A stretch of 64,000 nucleotides of DNA, taken from Gymnogyps californianus. Its lineage: Eukaryota; Chordata; Aves; Accipitriformes; Cathartidae. Under the pieces are notes generated by a model, which was given only the letters and a program-made list of their open reading frames with translations, ran no database searches and was not told the origin of the DNA. Shown here in pieces: positions 13,701 to 27,200 of the stretch. How positions within the stretch are numbered: the first letter of the stretch is position 1; each line of letters opens with the position of its first letter. A program made the position numbers and the translations under genes. The stretch is from assembly GCF_018139145.2 (NCBI RefSeq), contig NC_059471.1, positions 217,577,494 through 217,641,493 on the forward strand, in the 5' to 3' direction.

Positions 13701-14194
13701 AGAAACAAGCTCGTTTCTCCTTAAATGAACCTTCAGTCACCTCTCCAGGCCCCTCCGGGCCCACCACCCAGGTTAGTGATGGTCTTGGGGTGATGGCCAC
13801 TTGGTGCCCACCAAGGCTGGCTCTCAATGTTGTGGGCATTGGGCACCAGCAATGGCTCAGTTGGAGCCAGCATCCCTGGGAGCGGAGCAGGACAGCACTC
13901 GATGTCCTCTGTCACAGCACCAGAGCAGATGGCACCACTGTGCCGTGGGGACAGAGACAGCAATGGGGTGGCTGTGGGCTCCAGCTTTCTCTGTGACCCT
14001 CCCTAAGCTCCAGCTCTTGTTTCCAGCCTGATCTTGTCTGTCCTGGGTCATCCTTGCTCAGAGGTCTTTAACAGGCTCCTAAGAAGGGTCAGGGATGCTC
14101 CTGGTGCCGTTCGCAGGGTACGGGGTGTGACGTGCTGGGGGCCAGTTCATCTCCCTCTGCGAAGGGGAATGCTAGCGGGTGAGGTGAGAGGACA
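13701..14194. other. Intergenic gap between convergent genes
   Basis: A short GC-rich interval between the inferred 3' ends of the exchanger (+) and KLHDC10 (-). I see no gene, RNA or recognisable repeat in it. Confidence 0.4.
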
Positions 14195-14214
14195 AAGCTG
14201 GTGGCTTGGACTGA

Positions 14215-14220
14215 TTTATT
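14215..14220 (-). terminator. Distal poly(A) signal AATAAA, candidate for KLHDC10
   Basis: Reads AATAAA on the minus strand, just after a T-rich stretch in the same sense. It is the last hexamer before the convergent gene. Confidence 0.4.
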
Positions 14221-16672
14221 ATCAGAGCTTTAAAAAAAACCCAAACAACACAACCCAAAAGCAAAACACTGACAGATACATACAGGTGATGCGGCTCCTG
14301 TGCTCCTTCTCCTCCCTCCCCAGCCCCATGGGGACGTACTTCGGCATAAAAACCGGGGAGGGGAACGCTGCTTGCTGCCTCCAACATGAACGTCAGACTC
14401 TGAAAGGTCCCATAGTCAACGGAGAAACAGGACTAGACTTTAAACAGCCCAGAGTAAGGCAGGCAGCAGGCAGCAGCCTGGGATCCCCCTCCTTCCCACA
14501 GGAGGGCAGCTGCTCGTTAGCAATTAATAATGCTGCTTTATCAAGCTTTTTTTGTTTTCCTAGTATAGCATCAGTATGGATAATCCTGCTGTCGTTAATA
14601 CAGATGTTTGGGAAGATTCCTGGGTGAGTATGCAGAGTTGGCTGATGGCTGCAGATGGGCTCAACGGCACAGGGCAACAAGAGATGGGAAAGGCGCGGGA
14701 TGGGAGGGCAGAAGATGATGGCACCGAGCAGGTTCTCCTACATCTCGCCTGAGGCTAAAGAGAAAACATCTACCCTGGGGTGAGGGATGCTTGGGACTTC
14801 TCCTGGAGCCAGATCCAGCCTTCATGTTTGGGAAAGTGTGGTAGGGCCGGCACTGCGGGTCCCTTCCCCTGTGCCCTGCTCTGCAGCAGGACAAGCCCAG
14901 CAGTAGCCGCTGGTGGCTGCAAGGATGCCCCAAAGAGGTCACACATCACCCCGAGCTGCTCTGCTTGGTGCTGGGAGCAGGGGTAAGTCATGGGGTGAAG
15001 GCAGCAGGGCTGTCCCACAAAACCTGGTTCTGAGATAGCTTTCTCTGTCTCTGTGTGTCCTGTCCCCATTCCAGGCAGCATCACGGATGCTCTTAACTCC
15101 TCTTCCCTCCGTGAGTTGCTGCAGATGCTGAAGCCTTTCCCTCTCCCTTAAGGAACTGGCCCTGCCCTGGCAGAGGCAGCAACACTCTGCTCGTTTGCTT
15201 TTGAGTATGGTATTACACAGAGGGGGTGAACTTGCCCCTAAAAAGGAGGAACTAGTACTTGGGCTGGAGGTGAAGACAAGCGGGAGATGGAGCAAGAAAA
15301 GTCTGGAGCCATTTAGCCTTCAAGCTGCATCCCAGAGCAAAGCCTCTGCTGCCATGAGCCAGGGAGAAGTTTTTATCATTCAAATACTTAATGTGCAGTA
15401 GATGAGCAGCAACTCAAGCAAACCCTCAAAAGGGAGCTGTGAGCTTTGCAGTGCTTAAAACAAGTAATTTTTTAGGAAGAGCAGCCTCCAAGATCTTGTG
15501 CCCATCGTGCAGCAGCCACCCCAGGTTACTGGGAGGGGAGAGACCCCTGGACTCCCATCAGTGGACAATGCTTGTATCTGCTTTTATCAGCAAAAGCAAG
15601 TCCCTCATCTTTTATTGTGTAGCGTTCTTGGCCATGCTCCTGTAAGTCCTGTGGGCTGGGGATGCAACACGGCTGTGTTGGAGGGGTGAAACCAGCTCCA
15701 GGCCACTGGTGGAGGGCACAGGCAGGCTCTGGGCTTGCACCTTCAGTGGTCCAGCCACTGGAAGAGGCTTGGGCATTTGTGTTTGGGTGACCCAGCAGTG
15801 ACTTAGTGTGTCACAGGGATGTCAAGGGCTGTATTGTCCTGCCTGGGTGGCTGAACATGCTCTGCTTCAAGATTTGAAGCTACGATTAAGTGACAGTGTT
15901 ACAGGTGTCAGTATGGAGCTGGGCTGAGGCCAGATGTGCCCCAGATTGACACCTACTGCCTTTCCTCTTCCCTGGGTTCACATCGGGGAAAGCTCCTGGC
16001 TGCTGGAGCAAGGAAGACATTAGAGCTTAAGGAATCTGCTTGATCAGAGATCCAGGCTTGGATGGTTTTAATATTGCCTTGGTGATGATGGGAGATGCTC
16101 TTTTTAAAGCAGGTAAGGGAAGAACCAGCACATGTATAATCAGGCTGTTCTAGTATAAAGGTCCCAGCAGAACTGGAGGCCAGAAGGCAAAGATTAAGGG
16201 CAGACATTCCAGAGCAACTGAGTTCAGGCCAGAAGAGGGAGCTGGAGAAAAGGCCCGTTGGCCCAACATGGTCCTACAGAAGAGGACACTGCAAGCCAGG
16301 GGCAGGAGAGCAGGTAACCCTGCCCCAGCCCACAGCTGCCAGCAGGGTCCGGGTTCAGCTCCGGAGCCAGGAGCAGCGGGATACTGCAGCAAGCAGCCAG
16401 GAAGGCTTGGAAGGGGTTGAAAGAGGGTGATGCTACTTTCCAGGAGCAAAGACTTTCTGCCCCACAGGCTCTTAGCTAGAAGCCAGCCCAAACACAGAGA
16501 GCTGGGGCCTGTGAAAGCCACGCAGCACAGCTGAGGTCCCCAGCTTTGCCCTGTGAGCTGCAAGTCCTGCAAAGGCACAACGTAAGGGACAGATACAAGA
16601 GAGCTACAAGCAGCTGCCACCAGTTTCTGTGGTCCAAAGCACCAGAGAATGCTTCAGCTATGATGCCCAACT

Positions 16673-16678
16673 TTTATT
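16673..16678 (-). terminator. Proximal poly(A) signal AATAAA, candidate for KLHDC10
   Basis: Reads AATAAA on the minus strand about 1.6 kb after the stop codon. It is an alternative 3' end to the distal signal. Confidence 0.3.
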
Positions 16679-18297
16679 TTTCTGGGCCTTGAAGAGGAAA
16701 AAAAAAAAGCAGCACCTGAAGCTACAGAAGGGGGAAAATCTATCCCCAAGAACAGGGGAAGTTTAACATTGGGGCAAGCGGTAACACTTCAACTAAACAT
16801 CAGGGGTGAGTGCTCCCTAAGAGGGGTAGCAGTGACTCGATCAGCCAGTGCTGTTCAGATTAACAACATGAAGACAATGCTATGGTTTATTTAAACATAA
16901 ATGCAATCTCTTAAAAAGAAACTAAAACCCCAGAGTCGAAGCCTTGCCTTTGACAACGGAAGGGGAAGGTACTAGGAAAAGCTGATTTAAAAAAAACCCC
17001 AAAAGGCACTTAAAAATGGTCTTCAAATGAAAAGGATGCCAGCCAAGTGGAGCTGCTCAGAGTTCGATGGCCACTTACACATGGTCTCTAGAGCAAATTT
17101 CACAGTACATGAAGCACAGCAAGACAAGAGATAGACAGACATCCCTTCCTCTCCTGCCTGTGCAGAGATGACCACTGTTCGCAGCGAGAGGGAGAGGTGT
17201 TCCCTCTTCCCTTTTTCAATGCTCTGTTTCCTGGGATAAGTGATCCATGAGTTTCCAAGGATCCACATTAAAACCACACGCAGCAATAATATCCCCCACC
17301 CCCGGAGGAACACGAAGTTAGCTAGAAAAAGGCTGATGTGTGGGAGGAAGGAAAACAAAAAGCTTACAGATACACGTTAGAGCCAGATGCTGATAACCAG
17401 GACTTGAGCTGGCATGGGTGGCTCACCCAAGCACTGGGTATGACACGCTGCAGGTTAAAAGACAGCTCTGAAATCTACGGGGTGGGTTTTTGCTGTTAGC
17501 TCGTTCAGAGTGCAATGATGTGAGCAGAAAGGGTTAAAAAAGATTCAGCAAAACCTTTTCCCTCCCCTCACCACCCCGAGTAAACTACACAGTAGTCCAT
17601 TAAGTAAGTGGCAACTTTTAACCGGTCTTCCAAGCAAACCTTTCAATATGAAAAGGTGAGGAACACAGACACGGGGTGTTTCAAATCACTGCACACTGCA
17701 CCAGAAAAGCTGCACAGGCAAAGCTTCGCTCACAGCCCCGTGCGACGTTCCAGCCGTCTTCTGAAGCTCAAAGAGATGGGAACATGCCCATGAAACACAT
17801 GCAAAGCCTTCAAGCAGAAGGAGTTCTCGGTTTTATAGAGGGAGAGCTCAGCTGAGTGTTAGGGGGATGAGTGTTATCCAAAGCAAAAGAACAGGTCGGC
17901 TGTTGTTCTGCATTGAATGTCCTCCGTTAGATACATCTTGTGAAAATACTAAGTTGAATGCGCCACATGCAAGCATGGGCTCAGACATCCGCAAAGCTCC
18001 CCACCCTCCCCAATTAAGTTGCAAGCATGTGCTGATGACAGTTTGATGGCTGGATGTTATAGATTAGTCCCAGAGAGTATTATTGATTAATGGTGTAATT
18101 TAGAGATCCATAAATAAAAAGTGGATTTTCAACAACTTAAAGTGAAAATTTCTACAAAGGCATCGATGTATTTGCTGAGTAAGGCGCTGAGCAGGTTCCT
18201 CCATGTTCTTAGCAAGACCATCCACTGTACTCATAAATAGGGGGTGGGAAGGGGCTTCTTGTAAGTAGTGTGTCTTGGACAGAAGCATGAGATGTTC

Positions 18298-21200
18298 TCA
18301 TTTTAGTCGCTCAACGAGTCCCTGCGTCAGTCCAAGGTGCAAAAGCTGAGATCTGGAGAGAGTTGCTAGATGAGGGAAATATTCCAGTAGCTTCTCCCAC
18401 GACAGTTCCAGCAGGCTGGGTACCACCAGCCACATTTTAAACAGAGAGCCAGTCCGTTTGTTTTCATGGATGTTGACCACCCCTCCGTGAACATACATGC
18501 AGCCAGCCTAGATGGGAAAAGGGGGAGAGGGGAGTTACACGGGGCACAGACCAAACTGGCACACCAGAAGGTGCTGAGGAGCGACACAACCAGGAAAACC
18601 AGGATTTGACTCTCCAGATTCCCAGCTGGTTAATCACAGAGCAAGATTCATCTCACACACCTTTATGTGCTGGTAACAGAAGTGTCACTGCCTGAGCCAG
18701 TCACCCTGGGCTCCTCTTGTAGCCAAGGGGAGGAATCACTGCTGAAGGGCACGTGTCTCTCATCCTAAAGCACGTATCCGCTAGCTTAGAGTGCTTTGCT
18801 CTGTATTTTAGGTGAATTCCACCCCAAGAAATCAATTTTAGGAGTGCAGCAAAGTGTTAATAAATTAGTATAGAACCACACTTAGGTTTCAGCTAAAAAG
18901 AATGTATTTTTTTTAAACTAAAATGACACCATACAAAGACATGCTGCATTCCCTCTGCTGGCTCCAGGAATCACACGAAAGCAGAGAGATGGGAAAAGCT
19001 CAGCTGCTGACCTACTGTGAGAGTTTATTTTTTCAATAAACAGGAAAAGAAAGGGCATTCCTGCTGTCCAGGCACCCACCTGCACTCACCGAGCTGCCTG
19101 GGAAACACCTTTATCAGGCCTACAGTTTCCCAGAAAGAGTTGCATTTGTAACAATCGCCAAACTAGGTGACACCTGCTCTTACAACCAAAAAACCCGATC
19201 TCTGCCCTCGCACGCTGCCCTAAGGCAACGATCAGCTGAAGAAGGCTGAAGTCACAGCTAAATGCATTTCTTGCTGCCTGCTGCTTATCAACCGCAGCTC
19301 TCTAAGCTTCTAGTTATGGCAAAAAGCTCTAGCAATACCAACCTTCCCATTAGCAGTGGTTTCCAAAGAGGGCTGCTCACCTGCTAATCTTTCAACTCAG
19401 GCTGTTCTCAGTAGGCTAAAACCAGTTTACTTGGGGGAGTATTTGTGCTTTTTTTCCTTTTGCAAACAGGAACTGCTGTTGACACATGGAATTACTCCTT
19501 GGAGCTGATGCAGTTTAAAAGCTAAAATTTCGCATCACTGCTTTTAGTAAGCAGAATGTACTAAGTGGTACCGCTCCTCAAACAGCAGCAGCAGTAAAAG
19601 GAGTCAATGCAGTGACCTCACACCAGCCCTCAGCCTCCCTAAAGATGCTGCATCCAGTGGAGATCACCTCCTTGGTAACATCGGTTCAGCTCTATTTGCA
19701 GCCCACACAAACGTCAGAGTGCTTGGACGAATGGCTTGAACTTCAGCTACGTAGGAAAGAAATGAGTCACTTACGGGTGTGACAGCAGCACAGTGAAAAT
19801 ACACTGGTTCCGGCATGGCAGCTGGGAGCTTGACCCACTGGAAAGTTTGCAGATTCAGCTTCCAGACATCTCCCAGAATCACTTCTCCATTATAGCCTCC
19901 ACAAACAAACACATCTGTAAGAGAGGAAGCCCACGGTGCTTACAGGCCCAGCAATTCACCCAGCAATTGCAGAATATGTGGTGACTGAAGTCAGCGATCA
20001 CCTTTCCAAAACAGTTTTAAGATCAACAATTATTTTACCTCAACACAAGCTCTCAGTACCTCCCAAATCAGTCCCAGCACACTGTTCATAATCACAGAGG
20101 CCGCTTAGAGAATCACAGAATGGTTTGGGTTGGAAGGGGCCTTTAAAGACCATTGAGTCCAAGCCTCCTGCCATGGGCAGGGACATCTTTCACTAGATCA
20201 GGTTGCTCAAAGCCCCATCCAACCTGACCTTGAACACTTCCAGGGATGGGGCATCCACAACTTCTCTGGGCAACCTGCCCCAATGTCGCACCACTCTCAT
20301 TGTAAAACATTTCTTCCTTATGTTCGATCTAAAACTATCCTCTTTCAGTTTAAAACTGTTGCCCCTTCTCCTGTCACTATAGGCCCTACTAAAAAGTCTG
20401 TCCCCATCTTATAAGCCCCCTTTGAGTATTGAAAGGCTGCAATAAGGTCTTGCTGGAGCTTTCTCTTCTCCAGGCTGAACAACCCCAATGCTCTCAGCCT
20501 TTCTTCATAGGAGAGGTGCTCCAGCCCTCGGATCATTTCCATGGCCCTCCTCTGGACCTGCTCTAACAGGTCCATGTCTTTCTTGTGCTGGACGCAGTAC
20601 TGCAGGTGGGGTCTCACGAGAGCAGAGTAGAGGGGGAGCATCACCTCCCTCAACCTGCTGGTCACGCTTCTTGTTACGCAGCCCAGGATACGGTTGGCTT
20701 TCTGGGCTGCAAGCGCACATTGCTGGCTCACGTCCACTTCCCAGCCTGCCTTTGATCCCAGCCCCGCCATGGTTGAGAAGCAGGAGTGCAGTGCAACTCC
20801 TGCTTTAAGAAGCTGTATTAAGCCCTAGCTAACCTGAGTTCACAGGTACCTGGGTTTGATCAGATTCTAGTGGTTTTAAACCCATGGGGAGCAGCCACAG
20901 CCCCGGCTCCTAGTCCTGCTGCCTGCCAGAGGCAGGTCCTTGCTCCCGGCTTTGCCCAAGTTCTCAGCTCAGAGGCTTGCACTGCAGCAAAGTACTGCTG
21001 ATGAAGGTGACTGGAAGCATCTCCCAGCTCCTGCCTGACTTTTATTGGCACAATTAACACTCCTAAGAAATATAATCTGGCATATCACTCTTCCGCATGG
21101 CTCAGCACCCTTTAATATACAGCATTCAGTAATCGAGCTGAAGAGTTTTGACAAGAAGGATTAATATTGTAACTGCTTCTTCAGTCCATTATGAGCAATT

Positions 21201-24200
21201 TGGTTTTTATCAAGTTTGGGGGAATGCGTTCTTGGAGGACAACGAGGCTATGGGAGAGGCCCAAATCTAGTTGAAGGAACACTCTACCATTCAAAATTGT
21301 GAGTAGCTGAACACGGACTGCACGTGCAGAGCCCTTTCTAAGATGTGCCTCAAACAGTGCCATGCAAGTGATTTACAGCAAGAACATTTGGAGGATCAAA
21401 GTGAAGAACAAAAGGCTCTACTAAGCTCCGTGCAGCTCCTAACATATAAAATGGCCCTCATTTTACTAGAGAATAGAAAGACTCAGGTGCTAACTCTGCC
21501 ACTGCCTCATAATCCCCTCCATATGAGCATCTTGGATTTATAACATCATGAAAAGGACCCACTATCAAAGAAATCCCTGAACAATCTTGTCTCTAAAGAA
21601 CTCGGCTTCCAGCACTTGGGCCCACTCTGCTTTTCACAGCAGACTGTAAAGCTAACAGGTCAGTCACCAAGCTGTAGCAGGAGCATCATTTATACCTGTT
21701 CGTGAGCTTGCAATCAGTAAGTTGCAAAGTATCATGGACACTCGTGGCTAAAATACATGATATCTTACATTGAAGTGGCCACACGTCCAAAAGAGATTTA
21801 CATGTTGCCTAAATACTGCAGAATTTCAGAGAGCAACAGTACTGTGCAGTGCAGAAGTAAATTTGCCTACAGCAGCAAGTTCCCTCATACGAAGAGTGGT
21901 GCCAACTGGGCAGCTCAAGGCCTGTTAACAAGAAAGAAATCCTCTTCCAGAAAAGATACGTGTGCCCTGCAGTTCTCTCAAACATGTGTTGGAGGCCAGC
22001 ATCTCTCAGGCTGGAAGGATGGGCTTGTCACTGCTAGGTTGTATAAGATACACTAATTTTCAAGGGGCAGATCTTACCATTTTTTATCTGAACGCAGCTA
22101 TGGCATCTTCTGGCTGCTGGGAAGCCTGAAAAGAATAAAAAAAAAAAAAAAAGGTATCAACTATAGTTACTTTAAAGTGCTTGGGCAAGTGGCGGTTATA
22201 TCTCAACATACAATCATGGATAGGAGTCACTTGTTTCATTTATAAGGGGCTTCTGCTTTCCTACAATCACAGGTATAACATCTCTAATTTAGCAACCAGC
22301 TGTTTCAGGTTTGACTCCTACGTGCTCTCCAGGGAAGGAAGAAATGTGCCGGAATCTCATTCCTCACAGACTCCAGCTCTCACTTCTGGCTCGGTGAAAA
22401 GCAGCAGCCAAGGGCCTACAAGGTTTCAGGGAAACCCCTGCTGCTAACCAGGCCAGCACATGGTCCCTCGGAGGGAGCAGAGATGATGCGTGTCTTCTTC
22501 TGGGAGGAGAGCCAGCCACTATCATCTTTGCCACCCAGGGAGGGAGAGAAGCCAGACTACAAAATGTGCTTCAGATGGGTTAGTCCTCACTGCTAAAGCT
22601 CTAAAGAAGACAGCGTTAAGTCACGTACTGGACAACAAGGCTGTGAAAAAAGCTTTCAGCCTGCCAGAAAACTGCATCCTCGAGCATCTTGGCCACTCTC
22701 TGGTTTACAGGGAAGACACGGGAAATTCCAGACTCACCAACTTTTTCGTGAGGTTTTGTGGCAATTTCCTCCCAGGTGTTGGTTTCAAGGTTGTACGCAT
22801 GGATCTGAAGGGACAAAGAGGAGCCATTAGTTCCTCCTGGCTCTCCCAGCACTACGATGACGCAGTTAGAGGCTCTGACCCAGGGAGCCACTATAAATAA
22901 CACCTCTTTTTCATTAAGCATAAAAACAAAACTACCTAATCACAGCCAGTGACTAAGCAGGTATCAAATCACCTTCAAAGCGTACTAGCTTACTAAAGCT
23001 ATCATCTCAGGCTTTGCTATTTGAGCCTCAGAGCTGAAGAAAAAGAATACTGCTTTTAAAAAAACTTGACTGATTAAACCCCACACCCTCCAGTTCTCAA
23101 AAGTATTTAGAAATACCTAACTCATACTGCACATAAGGAGAAAAGAAATGCAGAGAATGGAGAGATAAAAAGTCATGCTAACTGCTGCACTTCCAACTTT
23201 TTTGGAAGCGGAGCACTATTTAAAGTCTCCTCGTTTATCATTTTGGCGTTCAAGATTAATTCACTCTTCCCTCCTCAAACTGTACTGGAGAAAAAAGTTT
23301 ACCACAAGAAAGGAAATTAAAGCACACGATTAAGGGAGAAGACAAGAAAAGAGTCACCCTATCAATATCTGAATTTAACGTCAAGGAATTCCTTCCTTTG
23401 GCACTTTCCTGTTTTGGCACAAATACAACATTTAGAAATATGTCCTAAGTGTTTTTGAATGAGAATCGTTGGTAACAGGTCTACAGAAACGAAGCTGTGT
23501 TGCAGATCGGTATGGTCACTGGGTACCAGATTCATCATTTGTAAGACAACAGGACATGTTTGTGGCAACACCAGGTTTTACAGAAATAGGAGAACAATCT
23601 GCTCCTAGTTATCTATTTTTTACCAAGCTCTCCCGACAAAGCCAGATGAAGAGACCATGCTGGTTATACTTCCCTGTAGAAAATCTCCTATCCAGGCAAG
23701 TACTCAAGGTTTCTGATTGCCTTACCTTATCTAAGGAATAAGCTGTCCAGGAAGTTCCACCTCCCAAGATATAAATCCGTTGACCATCATGTGCGATTTC
23801 ATGTCTGTACCTGAAGGTGCAAAGAAGGACATTTAGCAGCACAAGCGAGTAGTGCAAGTGAGCAACCACAAAAGCCTTCTGGAAAACACTAACAAATTTG
23901 AGTGGTTTAAGCAGACACCCCAAGCCAGGCTATACTGTACCAGTCCCTCAGGTTGGGAGCTTTCAGAAGGTGTGGAAGCTTTCACGAGCAATCTAAGCAG
24001 CACCCCAGAAGCTTGAAAGGCATTTTCTGAGAGCAGAGCACCACGGAACTTAAGTACAATGATTTGTGAAGCACCGTGATGGCCCTCAATACTCCATCCC
24101 CTTCTCTCACTAAGATGGTCACCGATTGATCTCCCAGCCCTCCTTCCTCCACCCCTTGCTACAGATTAGGACACGGGGATCAACCAGAGCCTCTTCCCCT

Positions 24201-27200
24201 CCTCAGCACTCACCAGCTGCCCCAGGTCCCCAGCTCTGTTCTGGCACCACACGGTACAGATCAGTGTCCTGGCAAAGGCTTCACACCCCATCCCTACATC
24301 GCCCTGCATGCCAGACTGCTGGAGCACTGGTTGTGCAAGGGTCACAGCCGAAAACACTGCTCTAAGAGTGCCCTGTCTGCGCTCTCGCAGCTTCTCACTC
24401 CCAGCAAAGGCGGTGACTCCCCAGTGCAAAAACTCTCAGACTGTCCAGCTTCTCACCTCTCCTCTGGCATGTCACAGGACATATTGTTTGGTTTCAGCTG
24501 GATCCACTCTCTAGTGTTGAGGTCTAGCTTATGTAGGTCGGTACTGTAAATGTAACCAGTTGTTCCTCCAAACACATAGAGACAACCATTGATGATGGCC
24601 ATGGCCTGGAAGGTAATAGAGAGAAACCAGTTAGAAAGGACATGTGACATCAGTGTCTGAAAAAGAGAGAATTCCCGCCCTCCCAAAGACAGACACTGCT
24701 TGCAAAGCTCTACCTACAACTTACAAAATGACATGTTCGGGAGGAATATGAAGGGCAAACAAGGATGATACACAAAAGATAGGGGGGTGTCTGTAGGAAT
24801 GGAAAGTAACTCCACGGTCACAAGATGAGGACCTAGAAGTGGAGCTGCTGAGTTTCAGGCATCAGACAAGACAGATCTGTGCAGCAGGGGCTCCCAGGAG
24901 CTAAAACCAAAGCACAGTTAACCCTGAATCTCTTCCACGCTGACCTTACACAGATACTGTTACGGAGAATCTTATAAACCAGCTATCAGATAGCCAGCGG
25001 CATTAAGCGTAACAGAGAAAGCCCCAAACACAGTGGATAAGTAAGTCAGACTAAACAACAGAGACAGCCCGTACAATTCAAAAGCACACGGACTATCAGC
25101 CTACTGAAACTGCAAAAGGTGGTGCAGGCACCATTCCCTGATGCAGTCCAAGGTGGAAGCAGAGATGTAAGCTCCTTCTGCTCCCAACTGCCTGTTTGCC
25201 AAAGGCCAGCTCGAGCTGAACCGGGCAAGGGGAAGACCCTTTCCTTCCCCCAAGTGTCTGGCACACATCTAAATGAGAAATTAGTTGGGTTATAAATGTC
25301 TGCACCACAAGTACATTGGCAGTATTACTGGAAAGCACAGCAAAAGGTGGCAGTCCTCCTGTGAGAGTGAATCTATTTTTTTGTACACCATGTTCATCCA
25401 CAACATTACAGAACGTCTTAAAAGTTGTTATTCTAATACAAATAAGACCTACTAACCATTGTTTTCATTTATAGTTTTGGGTTTTAAAGGCTTTGAGGAG
25501 GCTACAGAGCAACTCCAGAAACTACCAACCACTCCTTAAATCAGACATACTTTTTCATTCAACTGCACTTGGCATTTAGTTTACAAATTCTGGCTTTTCT
25601 AACTACAAGAAAACTATTCCTTTCCTTTGAAATCTCAAAGAACCAAGACCGCTCTATTTCTTTATGAATGATCCCTGCTTTTCCTTACACTTATGTACAC
25701 AGAGAACAACTCTGGTTACTAGCAGAGAAGAGATCTCCATGCTCTGGCCCCTTTTCTGTGACACACAGCGCAGCGTACGCAGGCACACTCGAAGTGCCTC
25801 AACAAGGGCTGTCCTTCGTACCTGGCCATAGATTCGATTGGGTTTCTTTCCTCGGCAGCTGAGCAGAGCCCATCTTTTGTACTTGACGTTGCAGACGTGG
25901 ACGTCGTTGCCGTTGCTCTCCCCAAAGGGGATCCCAGTGCCGCCGAACACAAGGAGGTTGTTGCCATGCAATACAACTACAAGAGAGAGACAGAGCAGAG
26001 ATACTTGTTGCTGTGAGACGCAGTAGAACAGAACGACTCTGCTCTGGAGACAGTAGGCAAAGAGTGTTCAATATTGTGCAAATAACCTACAATTCACACT
26101 ACGCCTTTATGGCTTTGAAATGCTCTAAAAGAGAAAGAATGCAAGCTAAAACCATGGTAACCAAAGGCCTACTTTTAAAAATGGCTAGTGAACAAAGAGA
26201 TCTATTTTTGGATGCTTTGAGATGTCTGATTGCACTGAGCACCTAGCTGCTGAAAGTGCAGGTGCCTTGCAACTATCAAGCTAAACACCTGAAGACTACC
26301 TCTTGCATTTGAAATTTTTTCTTTCCCTCTCCCTCAACCCGAGAGAAAGGGGAAAGAAAAACCACAAAACCAACCCAAACTCAAGGCCTACTTGCAGAAG
26401 AGTTGGAAACAGGATCCAGATTTCCCAGTTCTTGCCTGGTTTTGCATTCCACCAGGGACACCGATTAAAATAGCTTCAGGAGTAGGCGCATAGGAATTGA
26501 ATTTCCATACGTACGTGACATGGAGGCTAGTTCCCTGGGCATGTAGCCTTCAGTGCCCATTTGATGCCAGGTGTCTGTAGCAAAGTTGTACCGCCAGAGT
26601 TCCCTGAAGAGCGGGTAGTCTTCATTCTCTGGCCCACCGGACTCATCATAGTCAGGATTGTAGCCTCCAAACACATACAAGTTGGCATTATCTGCCACGC
26701 AACGATGGCCACTTCTTGCTGGTGGAGATCTATGGCCTACAGTAAAATGAGAAGGTAAAACAGCTTCAGTGAAATGTCAGCAGAGGAGCTGAGCTTGTGT
26801 CCGAGGGTCAGGACTACACCCACTGAGGTGGTCTTCCAACAAGAGCGGCTGGTGTTTAGCCATAGGGGAGCATGTCTGCAGCCAGGAGGAAACGGCTCTG
26901 TAATGACAGATCCACTTCTCCGAGCAGGAATGGGGAGAGCCTCTGTGTGTCACCATCTCATTCACGTCCACTCTAGCCCCCGGACCACACCTGCCTAAGG
27001 AGACCTGTCTGCAGGTCGACACATGACAATCCTTCCATGTGACAACCCTTCCGTAAAAGCTATTTCCGAGATATCTTACAAATTCCCCCTTCTGTCATTC
27101 TGTATGGTAGATTTCACTTAGGAAACAGTTCCAAAATGTTTATATTTAAAGCTGCCCGACAGGAACAAAGAAGAAAAGTAATGATTTGCTCTCCCTCCTA

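Larger units (their letters stand above)
14195..18297 (-). other. KLHDC10: Probable long KLHDC10 3'UTR
   Basis: No exon-like open frame is seen between the KLHDC10 stop and the AATAAA on the minus strand at 14215-14220. Intermediate minus-strand AATAAA hexamers occur at 15611-15616, 16673-16678 and 16886-16891, so shorter transcript forms are possible. From memory, mammalian KLHDC10 mRNAs also have long 3'UTRs. The boundary is inferred. Confidence 0.4.
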
